Assembly: GCA_960531495.1 (NCBI GenBank) | Contig: OY482860.1 | Coordinates: 734,501-798,500, forward strand | Reading direction: 5' to 3' | Length of the DNA: 64,000 nucleotides | Source: Zeus faber | Taxonomy: Eukaryota; Chordata; Actinopteri; Zeiformes; Zeidae | Shown: one piece after another, positions 11,770-22,571 of the stretch | Layout: the number at the start of each line of letters is the position of its first letter | How positions within the stretch are numbered: the first letter of the stretch is position 1 | Made by a program: the position numbers and the translations under genes | The notes under the pieces: generated by a model | What the model was told of the DNA's origin: nothing | The model's database searches: none | Seen by the model: the letters and a program-made list of their open reading frames with translations, nothing else

Positions 11770-12814
11770 CAATACGACAAATTTGAGGCGAGAAATAGTA
11801 AATCCAGTTGCTGAATCTTCACTCATATTAGATCTACAAGATATAATTTAAAAGTTTGTTACAAATTTCGTAAGGCACAGGCTCGGATCCGGACACCGCA
11901 CAGGGACTTTTTGTTTCATTCAATTAACGTTGTAAAATGAAATAATTGTTTTGTACATTTTTATTTGTCATTTAAAAAAAAAAAATTCCACTGAGTGTAC
12001 ATGGAGCGATGCGACTCGACCGGGCGGGCTCCCAGGGACCGTGGACTTAGGTCTGGATCAATCACCAGCACTTACATCACTGAAGGTTCCATTTGTGCCA
12101 TATAGTCCCTGCCCTGGGGTAGGAGAACAACCAAGAACAACGATTGTTTCTACAGTAGTTCCTGCAGTGTGGACACTTTAGTGTGGACACAATAAAAGGG
12201 ACGGTTCCTGCAAAATGTTCTTAGATCTATGAAAAAGTTCTTGCCGTGCGAAAACGCATGATATGGGGAGTTTTACAGTAGATTAAGTATTGTGATTAAA
12301 TTTGTTGCAATAATTCATAATTATTATATGTAAAATACTTTTTTATTTTTTTTATATCTAATTTAAGGTGTGAAGTGCGGTTTCCTGGTCCGTCTGAACG
12401 GCTTTTAGAAATAAATGTTAATTGTCTGAGCTGCGCAGTGCCAGCTGAATAGATCCACAGTGAAGTGCTCTTCGTCTAGAAGGTATTGGAGGCAGATGAT
12501 CCGCTGTGGCGACGCCTAACAGGAGCAGCCGAAAGAAAAAGAAGAAGAAGAAGAAGTGCTCTTCGTCCACATGGAGGAGCGGGGTTCAGGCACGGAATTG
12601 CGCAAAGCACATACCAGTCAACATTTGGATTTACTGACAGGTAACTGAAGTAACTGACAAGGTGTCCATGTTACACACGGTTACACACAGTGTTTTCATT
12701 AGTTTCATACAATTAAATACATCTACAATTAAAAAAAAACACTGATTTATTCATTCTTTAAAATCATTCGTTCTTTAAAGTCAGAGATTTAGATGTACTA
12801 TGTACCTCTTAGAT
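11770..12814. repeat. Repeat-derived sequence, MITE-like remnants
   Basis: The block at 12130-12260 contains GTTCCTGCAGTGTGGACAC and AAAAAGTTCTTGC, which recur in similar form at 30655-30760. A second short block around 12500-12560 (CAGCCGAAAGAAAAAG plus an AAG repeat) has the look of a retroposon tail. No gene is seen. Confidence 0.5.
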
Positions 12815-14176
12815 CACGTGTCAAACTCAAGGCCCATGGGCCGAATCAGGCCCCCCACGTCATTTTATGTGGCCCACAAGAGCATAAAAGGCATATGATT
12901 GTCTTAAAATAAAAGGCTATGCTGCTTAACAGCATACAGTGACCAACAACTACTTCTCCCACAATGCATGTCAATTTTTTGACCCACAAAATGACAGCAT
13001 CCTGCTACTAGATTGCAGTATTTCCATATTGGCGTTTCACTAAAGCAGTTTTCTAACATGTGATGGAGTTGAAAAAGATGTATAAATAATCCCTAAATGT
13101 CCAACAAGAGAAAATTTGATGCAGAGGGAAGGCAATTTAATGAAAGATGGGAAAGCGAATACATGTTTGCGCTTCAAGGAGAAAAAACGATATGTCTTCT
13201 GTATTACAAGGCAGTGTCGGTGATGAACGAATACAATTTACGTCTGCATTTTGACACCAAACACTGAGCCAAGTAGGCTAAATTTACCTTCCAAGAAAAA
13301 CATCAAGTTGTCCAAGAATTAAAAGGCAGACTGCAATCGCAACAGAATATGTTTACAAAAGCTACAGCCAAAAATGATGCAGCAGTGAAAGCTAGCTTTA
13401 TTGTGGCTGAAGAAATCGCCCGAGCTTCCAACTGTTTTGCAGACGGTGCATTTTTGAAGCAGTGCATGCTAAAGGCCCCGACCAGATACAGACTTTTCAA
13501 ATGTAAAAGTTTGTCAAGAAACACCATCGCAGACCGAGTTAAGGAACTAGCAGGCGATCTGACAACACAGCCGGCCAAAGAGACACGCAGTTACCATGCT
13601 TTTTCATTAGCTGTTGATGAAAGCACAGACAACCCGGATACAACTCATCTATCCAATTTTATAAGAGGCGTGAAGGCAGACTTCACTGTCAGTGAGGAGC
13701 TCTTGGATGTAGTTGCCATGCATGGGATGACGACGGGGAGGGACATTTTTAATGCGGTGGAGAGGTCCGTAAGTAAAACTAAATGATCCAGGGAAAAGTT
13801 GGTGGAGCTAACTACCGATGGCGCACCTGCAATGTGTGCATCACCTCATCAACTTCACCCAGAACTTGACCAATATAGCTGTGAACTGAGACAATCCTAT
13901 TTTGAGTTAATTACGTCTGTCACACATGTTCTTTGAATGGAGTAATGTGGTTTTTTTTTACCTGATAAATTAAAGGGATTTATGTTATGATAACACAGAG
14001 CAATTTGCTTACATATCATTTTACATTTATGTAAATGCATGTACAATATTTGAATAAATAATAATCAAATGCAGAGACTGACTAAGGAGTAGTTACATTT
14101 ATACAGTGTGACCAGCCCTTTGAGGGCAACCATAATGCTGATGTGGGCTGGGCTGAAAATGAGTTTGACACCCCTG
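12815..14176 (+). mobile_element. hAT transposon, GTF2IRD2/ZBED-like, internally deleted
   Basis: The ends are imperfect inverted repeats: GTGTCAAACTCAAGG at left and ATGAGTTTGACACCCCTG at right. Between them lies a damaged transposase. The element is about 1.36 kb, much shorter than a full hAT, because the catalytic core is largely deleted after 13850. Confidence 0.8.
13097..13890 (+). pseudogene. hAT transposase, N-terminal part
   Basis: Translation starts MSNKRKFDAEGRQFNERW at 13097. Two stops lie in frame near 13266-13277. The frame then reads [20 protein letters not shown] and [20 protein letters not shown], the DEST motif typical of GTF2IRD2/ZBED-type hAT transposases. A TGA at 13784 interrupts before KLVELTTDGAPAMC. 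It cannot make a working enzyme. Confidence 0.85.
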
Positions 14177-15400
14177 TAGATGTACAGAAATATGTTCAGT
14201 TCCAAAACATGTATATTTTTCATTAAACAAATGCAAGATTATCCCGTATAGGCGAGTTGCTTTACGCTTTGAGCCACTGCTCCTCCCGGTGGATAGATAA
14301 AGCATTGCAACTGCTTTTGCGTAGATTACGTCATCGAGGGTGATATCATTACAGGCAAGATCTGAGCAGGGACCCGACAGGGACCCAGCAGGGACACTGT
14401 ACGGCAATTATTTTGCTATTCTTTTACAATTGTTGAATGTCTATTGTTTTCTTTTCTTCTGTCTTTTATTTGTATTTTATGTGTTTCTACATTATTTGCT
14501 TTTACATTATTTGTGTACTTGGTATTTTAGGCCTGTTCAGAACTTTGGTCGACCACTATTGTTTTAAATGTGCTATATAAATAACCTTTGACTTAATTGT
14601 TTTATAACAATGATCGTTTTAAGAAAGTGGCACTTTTCAGACAAAATTTGTGTTTTCTGGGCACACCCCGCTGCCTGGAGATGATGTTTTCACGGGAAGT
14701 GAAATTTTCTGCTTTGGTGTTTATTTGTGCTTGTTTCTTAAAAAAAATAAATTATGGAGGTGATGTCAGTTTTTATTCTTCGCATGCTTTTGAGCCTGCG
14801 TCTTCGCCACAACATTTTTTTTTACTATGCGATGAATACCCGGAATAGTCCAGGTTCATTTATAACCTTATTTTATCAAAACGGTTTCTCATTCTCACAT
14901 GGGATCACACAATATCAAAGGATTATCTTGCTGTGCATGTGCGCATCAAAAGAACTGTAAGATAGCCGTTTGTGCTCTTGTTTTGAGTTTAACAATGGGT
15001 GAGTAATTCCAAAACTCTGTTTCGAAAATAGTTGAGAGATTTAAAAAAAACTTGAGGAACATACGCAGGATTGGGGGAAAATATCATGCATTTTGAATGT
15101 TAGCCCACCACTAACTTTTTAGTCCCGTCTCCTCTCGTCCACAAAAACAAAAAATACACTAAGATCTATTTCCAGAGCTACAAAGCAGAAGGTGCTGTGG
15201 CAGACGATAGTACTTTGAATCGTGTATGTTGTTCCGTGAAACTTTTGTTCATCATAGATGAACAGAAACAAGCATGGGTTTTGTTTATGGGAAGGGTTTC
15301 AAATGAAACTCTGGAACGACAGCCAGTGAAACCAAAGATGCAAATTGATCACCACACCCAGACAATGCGCCGCAGATGAGACTAAAACAATCTTACTTTG
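14177..15400. other. No gene seen: AT-rich
   Basis: Short frames only. No repeat family, exon or domain is recognised. Confidence 0.5.
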
Positions 15401-15406
15401 ATGACA

Positions 15407-15458
15407 AACAATTTTAGGATCACTAAATACTTGTATATTTAGTGATCCTAAAATTGTT
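15407..15458. repeat. Perfect inverted repeat (hairpin)
   Basis: A 23-base arm (15407-15429) and its exact reverse complement (15436-15458) flank a 6-base loop. The stem core is AGGATCACTAAATA. It may be the remains of a palindromic transposon end. Confidence 0.9.
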
Positions 15459-17385
15459 GTTTGTTATATTGAGTGGATTCTTCAACATTTAAACTTTTGT
15501 AATATGAATAGAAAACAAAAAACACACATAAAAAAAAAACTTTCTTGTTGATTTGCGGGACTTCGAGTTTATTGACTTGGTCCCCTTTTCACCAGACGCT
15601 GTCACATATTCTCTCTCAAAGTCCAGGCGGCCCTCACGACAATGGTGCTAGTTTGTGACATGAAAGGTAAATGAACCAAACAGCTCTGTCTTGGGTCCCT
15701 TATTGAAACATCAGATGGGCATAGGTCCTGCAATGTTTGACCGTGTTTACTGTGATCATTTGTTTTTACTGTGTATTTATACAGTCAGAACGGTAGAACA
15801 GCACATACATTGTTCTTTCTGAGGACTTACAGAGTAGTACTCTGTACTTACAGAGTAACAACAGGATAACAATGGACACTTCATAATCCGGCACGCCCCC
15901 TGTTGTTACTCTGTACAACAGGCGAACAGTGGTAATGTCAAAATCCGGCCCGCCCCCTGTGGTTACTCTAACATATGTATATTATTACATTACTGTAGTG
16001 TTAGTTTTTCATCCTCGGATGACAATTCAATTAAGCCTTTCAGAGAGGTAAGTTATGCTTTCTACTTTAGCCTGCCCATTATGATTTGTTGCAGTGCTGG
16101 ACGAACATGCCTGCTAGGAGCTTATTTTTCAAAGTATAGACCCATTTTCTCGACTTGTTCTTATTCAAAATCATACAATGAAGTAGGAGACATAAGCAAA
16201 ATAAACCCCTGGAGTGTGGGTGAAGCTTGCCTGCCAAATTCACGTGTATAAAAAATGATTGTCACAACTAATGTCAGAACTTCATTACGGCAATATTTTA
16301 TGACACGGTACTTTTCGTTACCTGCATGCACATGGGGTGCAAATGTAAAGAAAGATAGCAGAACACAGCACTTGGGGAAATACAACATTTGGCCGTCTGC
16401 TACAAAGAAGGGGCAACATAAGGTGAGGATGAATTAAAGTTTAGTCCTTAAATTTTGCACCATCAATTTATACTGTGGGCAGGGTAATACAGGGAAAGGC
16501 TTAGGGTTCGGAACTGTGGTTGCTTGATACCACCTTATACCACCACCATAAAATGGTATACCTTTACATCTCTAGTCACAACTGCCATGAGCAAAGGGCA
16601 AAGCATTTGTTTTTATTGCACTTCATCCATATACATTTATGATTCATACGAGGAAGTTGCACCATCAGTTTTGGGACATTACACAGTACATGTCTGGAAC
16701 TTACACTCTAAATCCCTAAGGAAGTTACACCGTAACTTCGGGGAAATCATACGGTAAGTGATGCAAGCAACAGTGATGCAACAGCCACACCATTATCTCC
16801 AAACGACACCCCCACGTTCACAACGTGCAAATGGAGAATCAGAATCCAGCCTTTGAAATGGGCTAAAGGCCAAGAACTACTTTCCCCAAGATGGATTAAT
16901 AAAGTATCTAAGATAAAAAGTCTGTCAAATGTAGTTGCACCAATTTAGATACATAAACTGTCCATGATGCATTGGCATCCAACCAACCTCTTATCAGACT
17001 TATTTTCTTTACTTTTTACTTTCACTGCCAGGGTTCATCACAATTAACGGTATGAGATCAAATTCAAAACCCATTCCAGAGTCATTGAGAGGTGAAACTC
17101 AACAATTACTAAATTAAACAGAGCAATGGGTTTGAATCTCCAAGAGGGAATGGACACACGGCCTTTTAACGCAGCAGCAGCAGTAGCTTCCAGGAGAAGT
17201 AATGAACAAATTCAGCACTTTACTGCAGCAGCTTAAACAAAAGCTGGCACATGTATTCATCCCACTGTGTCCTCCTCCTGCACAGAGCTGGTTAATAGTC
17301 TAGTGGATGAGCTTCTGTCACTCACACATCTTTAAAGCAGCGAAAGAAATGAAAAGTGGACCAATTCCTAGTGAATAAAACAGAA
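15459..17385. other. No gene seen; short local duplication
   Basis: Around 15880-15970 a block with ATCCGGC.CGCCCCCTG and TTACTCT occurs twice in tandem with differences. The rest is unremarkable non-coding sequence. Confidence 0.5.
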
Positions 17386-17390
17386 AATAC

Positions 17391-17618
17391 TGTAGCGAGC
17401 GGCGGGGTGAGATACAAAATGACAAAAAAAGAAAACTCACTTGTCAACCAAAACTGAATGTTTTATTGAACACGCAAACAACTCTACTTCGTGAACTTTG
17501 TGAACTCTAGCCAAAACACGAACACCAAGCACGAGCTTCCGCGTCCGTCACCCCAACTCCTCCCTCTCTCACCCTGGGCATGCTGGGAAATGTAATACCC
17601 CCTGCTCGGGATGCTACA
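17391..17618 (-). repeat. LTR (3' LTR of minus-strand gypsy element)
   Basis: It begins TGTAGCGAGCGGCGGGG and ends GGATGCTACA, giving the usual TG...CA ends. It aligns along its length with 20408-20625, sharing AATGTTTTATTGAA and ATGCTGGGAAATGTA. Confidence 0.88.
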
Positions 17619-17714
17619 CTGCCCTCCCAAGAGATAAGCTGTCCTCAGCAACCCATCAGTGCAATACAAAGTCCTGGAGATAATGAGGAAGTCGGCGCTG
17701 CTGCCGGGCCTCTC

Positions 17715-18313
17715 CTACCAAAACAGTGGTAGGAGTGGTCGGTTGGAGCTGGTCCTCAGCTCCCGATACCTCGTCGGTTGGAGCCAGGGGCTGGTAGGCA
17801 GCGAGCTGGTCACGGTGGAGGGCAAACACCTGGTTCTGCTTGACCAGCCCACCCCTTCTAAAAGGTCTTCCAGCAAGGTGCAAGGCCCAGCCCACTGGCT
17901 CGACAGCTTGGGGGAGAGGCCCTTCTTTCTCTCCAGACAGTAGACCCACACCTGGGTCCCGGGTGCAAAGTCTGTTCCCTGCCAGCGGGAGTCGTAGTCC
18001 CGCTTCTGTCGAGACCCGGCATCCATTTAGTCTTGCCTGGTCAACCCGTGCACCTCTCGTAGCCTTTCCTGGAGGTTGTGGAATTAGCCCAGGCCAGGCT
18101 CCTCCCACACCTCTGGCTCCAGGGGCAGCCCGAACACCAAGTCGACCCGGGATACAGAGTCGGTGTAAGCACTGCGGAAGTGCACTTTGTGGACTCTTGA
18201 ACTGCAGTGCAGTACGCCCACAAGACAAGGGGCAGGTGGAGGTCCCAGTCTCGCTGCTGGCGGTTGGTCACAATTTCAAGCTGGGTGGCCAGCTTGTGGC
18301 TGAAATACTCCAC
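17715..18313 (-). pseudogene. gypsy integrase C-terminal region
   Basis: Two frames carry QQRDWDLHLPLVLWAYCTAV and then SRQKRDYDSRWQGTDFAPGT with VWVYCLERKKGLSPKL, the end of the integrase core and its C-terminal domain. A frameshift separates them near 18030. Confidence 0.82.
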
Positions 18314-18942
18314 CAGCCCATCGCTTTGGGGGTGCAGAGGTGTGGTCCTGGTTTTCTTGACCCCCAGCCATCAGCAGACCTTACTGAACACAGAGGCCTA
18401 GTAGTTCCGCCACTAGTCGATGTGCAATTCCTCTGGCGTACCGAAGCGGCAGAACTTCTCATTGACCAGGTGTTCAGTGGTGGTGGCGGTGGTCTGGTCA
18501 GGGACCAATTACGCCTCTGGCCATTTGTTGAAGTAGTCCACGGCCACAAGTATGTAGGGGTTCCTCCGGTCGGTACTGCTGCAGTGGGGCATGATGTGAG
18601 CACCGTGTTGGTCCATTCTTGGAAGTACAGGAGTCGCATCGGCGACTCCATTGACAAGCTGGAGGACGCGGGGCTGCAGCTTGCGAGGAACCAGGAGCTG
18701 GAGGACCTCGCACGGGCCCGCTGTGGCCTGCTAGCGCTGATGGAGGAGACTGGCTCTGATGGCAAGGCAGGAACTCTGCGTAGAGGGTCTTGGTCTTGGG
18801 GTCAAGACCAAGACCCTGGTCGTTGGCCAGACCCCACCCAGGACTGGACATGGGAGAGAACTGGGTCTTGCTCCTGGAAATCGAGGGTCTCCAAGCTGTC
18901 AGAGCCGCTTCCATCTGCTAAGGCGGTCCAGTGGGGTGCCTG

Positions 18943-19203
18943 TCACCCCGTCCTAAATGCGCTGGCGGTATCGGCACGTTTCCTCCTCACAGGGGCGTCG
19001 GGACAGGGCGTCTGCGTTGACATGGATGCGACCAGCCCAGTAGCGGATCTCAAAGCCATATTCCTGCAGCGCCAGCGAGCCAGCTGGCTCTCTGGGTCCT
19101 TAAATTTGAGGAGCCAGGTGAGGGAGATGTGGTCTGTGCGCAGGAGGAACTTTCCCCCGTAGAAGTAGGGCTGGAAGTGGTGAAGCCCCCATATCACGGC
19201 CAA
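18943..19203 (-). pseudogene. gypsy RNase H fragment
   Basis: The frame reads HHFQPYFYGGKFLLRTDHIS and LTWLLKFKDPESQLARW, which matches the RNase H end of gypsy polyproteins. It follows gag directly, marking the RT deletion. Confidence 0.82.
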
Positions 19204-19286
19204 AAGCTCCTGTGCAGCACCAGGTCCTCATCATTGGCAGCAAAGATGTCAGAAAACGCCTCAAGTAACTCCCGCAGCTGGTCCCT

Positions 19287-19946
19287 CTAGTCAGCCTTCA
19301 GAGCCTTGCAGCTCCTCTCAAACAGGTCACCGACAGCCTTCCTGGTCTCGGCCAATGGCGGCGACACCCAGTCTGATGGCAGCGATGTGGAGAACCTCTC
19401 TGCTGCTGGCGGCGTTGTGCAGGACTCCCCAGCTGCTGGCAGCGCCATGGAGGACCCCGTGAATGCTGGCAGCGATGTGGAGGACCCCTCTACTGCTTGC
19501 ATTGATGTGTAGGACCCCCTAGCTGCTGGCAGTGATGCAGAGCTCTGACGTGCCCCTTCTTCACTGCTGGAGTGGAGCGTCACAGCCTCTGTGCTCAGGT
19601 AAAGCTTGGACCTGGGGACATCCGCTGCAGCCTCCACTTGGTCAACAGGTACAGGCCGCGTGCCTGGCTTAGCCGGCTGAGCCGCAGTTGGGTGTCGGTG
19701 AGAGGGATGTAGGTTGGCAGCTGTCCCCTTGTCGTGCTGCCCTGCTTGAGTTTGACAACGGCGGGGCTCAAGGCATTGTGGAGCTGGGGCTGGACAATAG
19801 CGTGCGATGTGGACTGGCTCCCCACATCGGTAGCAGCCCCCTGTGGACTGCTGGGTTGGCCTCCCCGTCCATCGTCCAGGTCTCAGCGAGGTGGCGGGGT
19901 TGGCCTGACTGGTCATCTCCTCCCCGTCATTGTTATGGTGGTCCAC
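19287..19946 (-). pseudogene. gypsy gag nucleocapsid region
   Basis: The open frame contains a CCHC knuckle CYRCGEPVHIARYC, then a long alanine/serine/threonine-rich region with repeats of the form SLPAAxGS. The repeated unit suggests local expansion. The main gag fold upstream is missing. Confidence 0.75.
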
Positions 19947-20390
19947 AGCAGTTTCTTCTGCCGTCCAGGCATTAATTTAAGCAGCAAGCCAGACCTGAAT
20001 GAGGTAGTTTTCTATGGGTTCCTCTCCACAACATCACGACAATTTAGTGGCTCTCTGTCAGGCCCCATCTGTCTGTGCTGGTCGTGTGAGCGGGGGGGGC
20101 ATGATCCTCCGTTACTCTCGCCGACGGCAGTCTAGCAGTGGGTCACCAGCTCCACTTCACCGCGGCCTTGCAGAGGTAGAGATACCTGATGGACTCACCG
20201 TTGGTCGCAGGGCGCTGGACCAATCTGGTTGGTCGCTGTCATCTTCCTCTCAGGGGCTCCTTGGCGTCGGTACAAACTACTACTAGCCTTGTTGAGGCCG
20301 GGGTAAACAGGGTAAGCAGGCTTAGCCCCGCGCTCGCCAACTTGTAGGCGCTTGAGAATTTTTCTCCCTGACTGTAGACATTTTTAGTAT

Positions 20391-20406
20391 CCCACTTCTG
20401 ACACCA
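20391..20406 (-). other. Primer binding site, tRNA-Leu type
   Basis: On the minus strand it reads TGGTGTCAGAAGTGGG immediately inside the 5' LTR. This is complementary to the 3' end of tRNA-Leu with one mismatch as I recall that sequence. Confidence 0.75.
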
Positions 20407-20407
20407 A

Positions 20408-20625
20408 AGTAGGGAGCGGCAGGTGAGATACAAAATGACAGAAAACACTTTTGTCAACCAAAACGGAATGTTTTATTGAATGTGCAAACAACTTCACTTT
20501 GTGAACTCCAGCCAAAACAGGAGCACCTACAAACTGTTTCCCTCTTCTGCATCCATCACCCCAACTCCTTCCTCTCTCACCCTGGACATGCTGGGAAATG
20601 TAGTACTCCCTTCTCGGACACTATA
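20408..20625 (-). repeat. LTR (5' LTR of minus-strand gypsy element)
   Basis: This copy shares GAGATACAAAATGACA and the other landmarks with the left LTR but its terminal bases have changed from TG...CA. The several differences between the two LTRs suggest the insertion is not recent. Confidence 0.85.
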
Positions 20626-20978
20626 ATACAAACAGCTGTATTATTCAAAATCTGACCCGGTGCCAAAACCAGATGAACACAATGCAATTTCTCCATTTCT
20701 CTCTCCATTCTTTGATTTTTTAATATACAATGTAATATACTGTGTTCGCCGCATTAGCTTTTCTTCCATTTCTATAAATGATTCCTGAGGGTCGAAGAAT
20801 GGACAAATGTTTGCAAATGCTCTGGATGAGTCTTACCCTTGAGGCCCCAGAATTAAACTCAGAACACTCAACATTTCTCATATGTCAGTAGAAGCAGCAA
20901 GGCGGTTGAAGCGGCTTCGAGCAGAGGGAGCTGGGGTTATTTCTGAAAGACAACTCTTGGATGCACTTCAAAATTATC

Positions 20979-20988
20979 TTTATTTATT
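20979..20988 (-). terminator. Overlapping AATAAA signals, possible long-form end
   Basis: Two overlapping AATAAA hexamers occur on the minus strand about 250 bases after the stop of exon S. The spacing suits a short 3' UTR. Support depends on exon S being real. Confidence 0.35.
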
Positions 20989-21169
20989 TCGCATCTTTCG
21001 AATTTTGGCGTCTGAGCTCTACTGCTCAACACTCCCAGCCAAGTGAACAGCAAACAGGCCACCTGAGTGAGCTGGAAGTACAGGAGTAATAAGCTTGAAT
21101 TCCCCCCATTGGATAAAAGAGTAGAGCCCAACAGCAAGTAGCAAGTGGAACTTCACAAAATAAATCCTC

Positions 21170-21200
21170 CTATAATAATAATAATAATAATAATAATAAT
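21170..21200. repeat. (AAT)n microsatellite
   Basis: ATA/TAA triplets are repeated about ten times. It lies in the 3' UTR of the proposed long form. Confidence 0.9.
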
Positions 21201-21235
21201 TATATTTAAATGGCGATAGTGGACAGAGCTCTGGG

Positions 21236-21418
21236 TCAGGGCGGGTAGAAACATTCAGCCTGGATGTGGTCGTCCAGCAGATCAGAGCCCAGCGGCGGAC
21301 CACTATCACCACCACCACCACCTCCACCACCCCCACCCCACCCTGCTCCAAGGCCCAGCGGCCACAGATCCATGTCCTCGTCCGAGGTGGAGGGATGGGT
21401 GAGGATAATCCGCGGAAT
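21236..21418 (-). CDS. Possible terminal exon S of long lrrc1
   Basis: Frame continues in phase 0 from an acceptor ccggtag into 60 residues, IPRIILTHPSTSDEDMDLWP followed by a poly-glycine run and ECFYPP, then TGA at 21236-21238. A (CT)n microsatellite on this strand directly upstream would serve as the pyrimidine tract. The poly-glycine is encoded by a GGT repeat. No family match is recognised, so this could also be chance open frame. Confidence 0.4.
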   Translation of the reverse strand: MPRIILTHPSTSDEDMDLWPLGLGAGWGGGGGGGGGGDSGPPLGSDLLDDHIQAECFYPP

Positions 21419-21445
21419 CTACCGGATGATTGGCAAAGGATTGGA

Positions 21446-21446
<1 letters not shown>

Positions 21447-21487
<41 letters not shown>
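21447..21487. repeat. (GA)n microsatellite, CT on the minus strand
   Basis: About 20 GA units. On the minus strand this is a pyrimidine tract about 30 bases upstream of the acceptor proposed for exon S. Confidence 0.95.
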
Positions 21488-21490
<3 letters not shown>

Positions 21491-22205
21491 GTGAATCTGA
21501 AAAGGTTCTTTCTCCGTGATTTGACCTCACGGGATGCAAAGATGAGATGAAATGTGATGTAAACAAGGCCGAAGTGAACCTACACATTAAAAGCTACGTA
21601 CCACCATCATGCTTTTCCTCACTTGGAGTGTATTTGTTTCCCTCAAAGCCCCCAATAAGCTGCAATTAGGTACGATTGCTAAATCCACCTGGAAAATCAC
21701 AAGGAAGCAAGTGAATATAGTGAATGTTTTGAATGCATAAGAAAGCTCCTGCTCATAATTAATTTTTTGTTCGTTTTTTTGACTGGGTGTATATAAGAAC
21801 ACATTTGTATATTCTATATATTTTTATATATTTCTGTCTGGATTTTTCAGCTATTTGTGTATATTTGGAAAATTTTATTTAGATTTCATTTTTACAATGC
21901 ACCGTATTCTATTTTATTATAATTTCAATTGTATTTTATTTTTTCTTTACTTTTTATTTTGTGTTTTTACATAACTTTCATTCTATTTTATTTTATTCAA
22001 TTTGTTTTATTTTACATTACTTTTTATTCTAGTTCATTTTATTTCATTTTTTTCCATACTAATCGTCTGTAGAGAACTGCACCAATTCTGAACATGACAA
22101 ATTCCTCCTAAACGCAATATAGATAAACTAAAAATAAACTCATTAAATAAAACAAATACATTTATTCTGATTCTGCTTATATATTTGGGGAGTGGAGCCA
22201 CTCAC

Positions 22206-22469
22206 AGGTCCATTCCCGTTGCAGACCACCGCCTGGATCTTTTTGGGCAGGTGGTCCACGGAGCTCTCCAGTGCCGACCCCTCAGAGGCCATCTCTGTTG
22301 CCAGGGCAACGGGGTGGTCATAGAGATCAAGGCTGACCCCTCCGGCTTTTGGTGGTGCTGGCAGCATCCTCCTCTCCCGGAGCACCCGCATCCTAATCAC
22401 ACTGCCGGCCTTCCTCAGGGCTCCCACTGCCTGCTGGTGGCACGCCCCCTGCAGGTCGACACCGTTCAC
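22206..22469 (-). CDS. PDZ exon R: end of Scribble-PDZ1-like domain and linker
   Basis: This 264-bp phase-0 exon begins VNGVDLQGACHQQAVGALRK and continues AGSVIRMRVLRERR; Scribble PDZ1 has VNGVALQGAEHHEAVEALRG and MRVWRER. The histidine of the alpha-B helix is present, which predicts class I ligand binding. The last 50 residues are a linker ending VVCNGNGP. The acceptor is tcttttcag and the donor GGACCT|gtgagt, close to consensus. Confidence 0.9.
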
Positions 22470-22526
22470 CTGAAAAGATGGAGGAACCACGGTCACTGGA
22501 CACCCACATCAGGACCATAATTTAGG

Positions 22527-22571
22527 ACACACACACACACGCACGCACGCACGCACGCACGCACGCACACA
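22527..22571. repeat. (AC)n/(GCAC)n compound microsatellite
   Basis: CA dinucleotides pass into GCAC units. It sits in the intron upstream of PDZ exon R. Confidence 0.93.

Larger units (their letters stand above)
17391..20625 (-). mobile_element. Ty3/gypsy element with paired LTRs, no RT
   Basis: LTRs of about 220 bases lie at 17391-17618 and 20408-20625, flanked by ATAC at 17387-17390 and 20626-20629 as a 4-base target duplication. A tRNA-Leu-type primer site lies next to the right LTR, and a purine-rich tract next to the left LTR, both placing transcription on the minus strand. Interior order is gag zinc knuckle, RNase H, integrase. Protease and most of RT are absent, so the 3.2-kb element is internally deleted and could only have moved with help. 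Confidence 0.88.

Noticed and set aside
17840..19162. A 440-codon open frame on the plus strand
   Set aside because: It is antisense to the gypsy RNase H and integrase remnants and has no domain of its own; GC-rich composition keeps it open.
21264..21550. Proline- and threonine-rich plus-strand frames
   Set aside because: They derive from the ACC and GA repeats; the opposite strand gives the better supported exon.
1..22000. Further Scribble-like PDZ exons (PDZ2-4)
   Set aside because: I looked on the minus strand for GLGxSIxGG, GIFxSRV and VNG-type segments and found none beyond the first PDZ domain; the region is mostly transposons.
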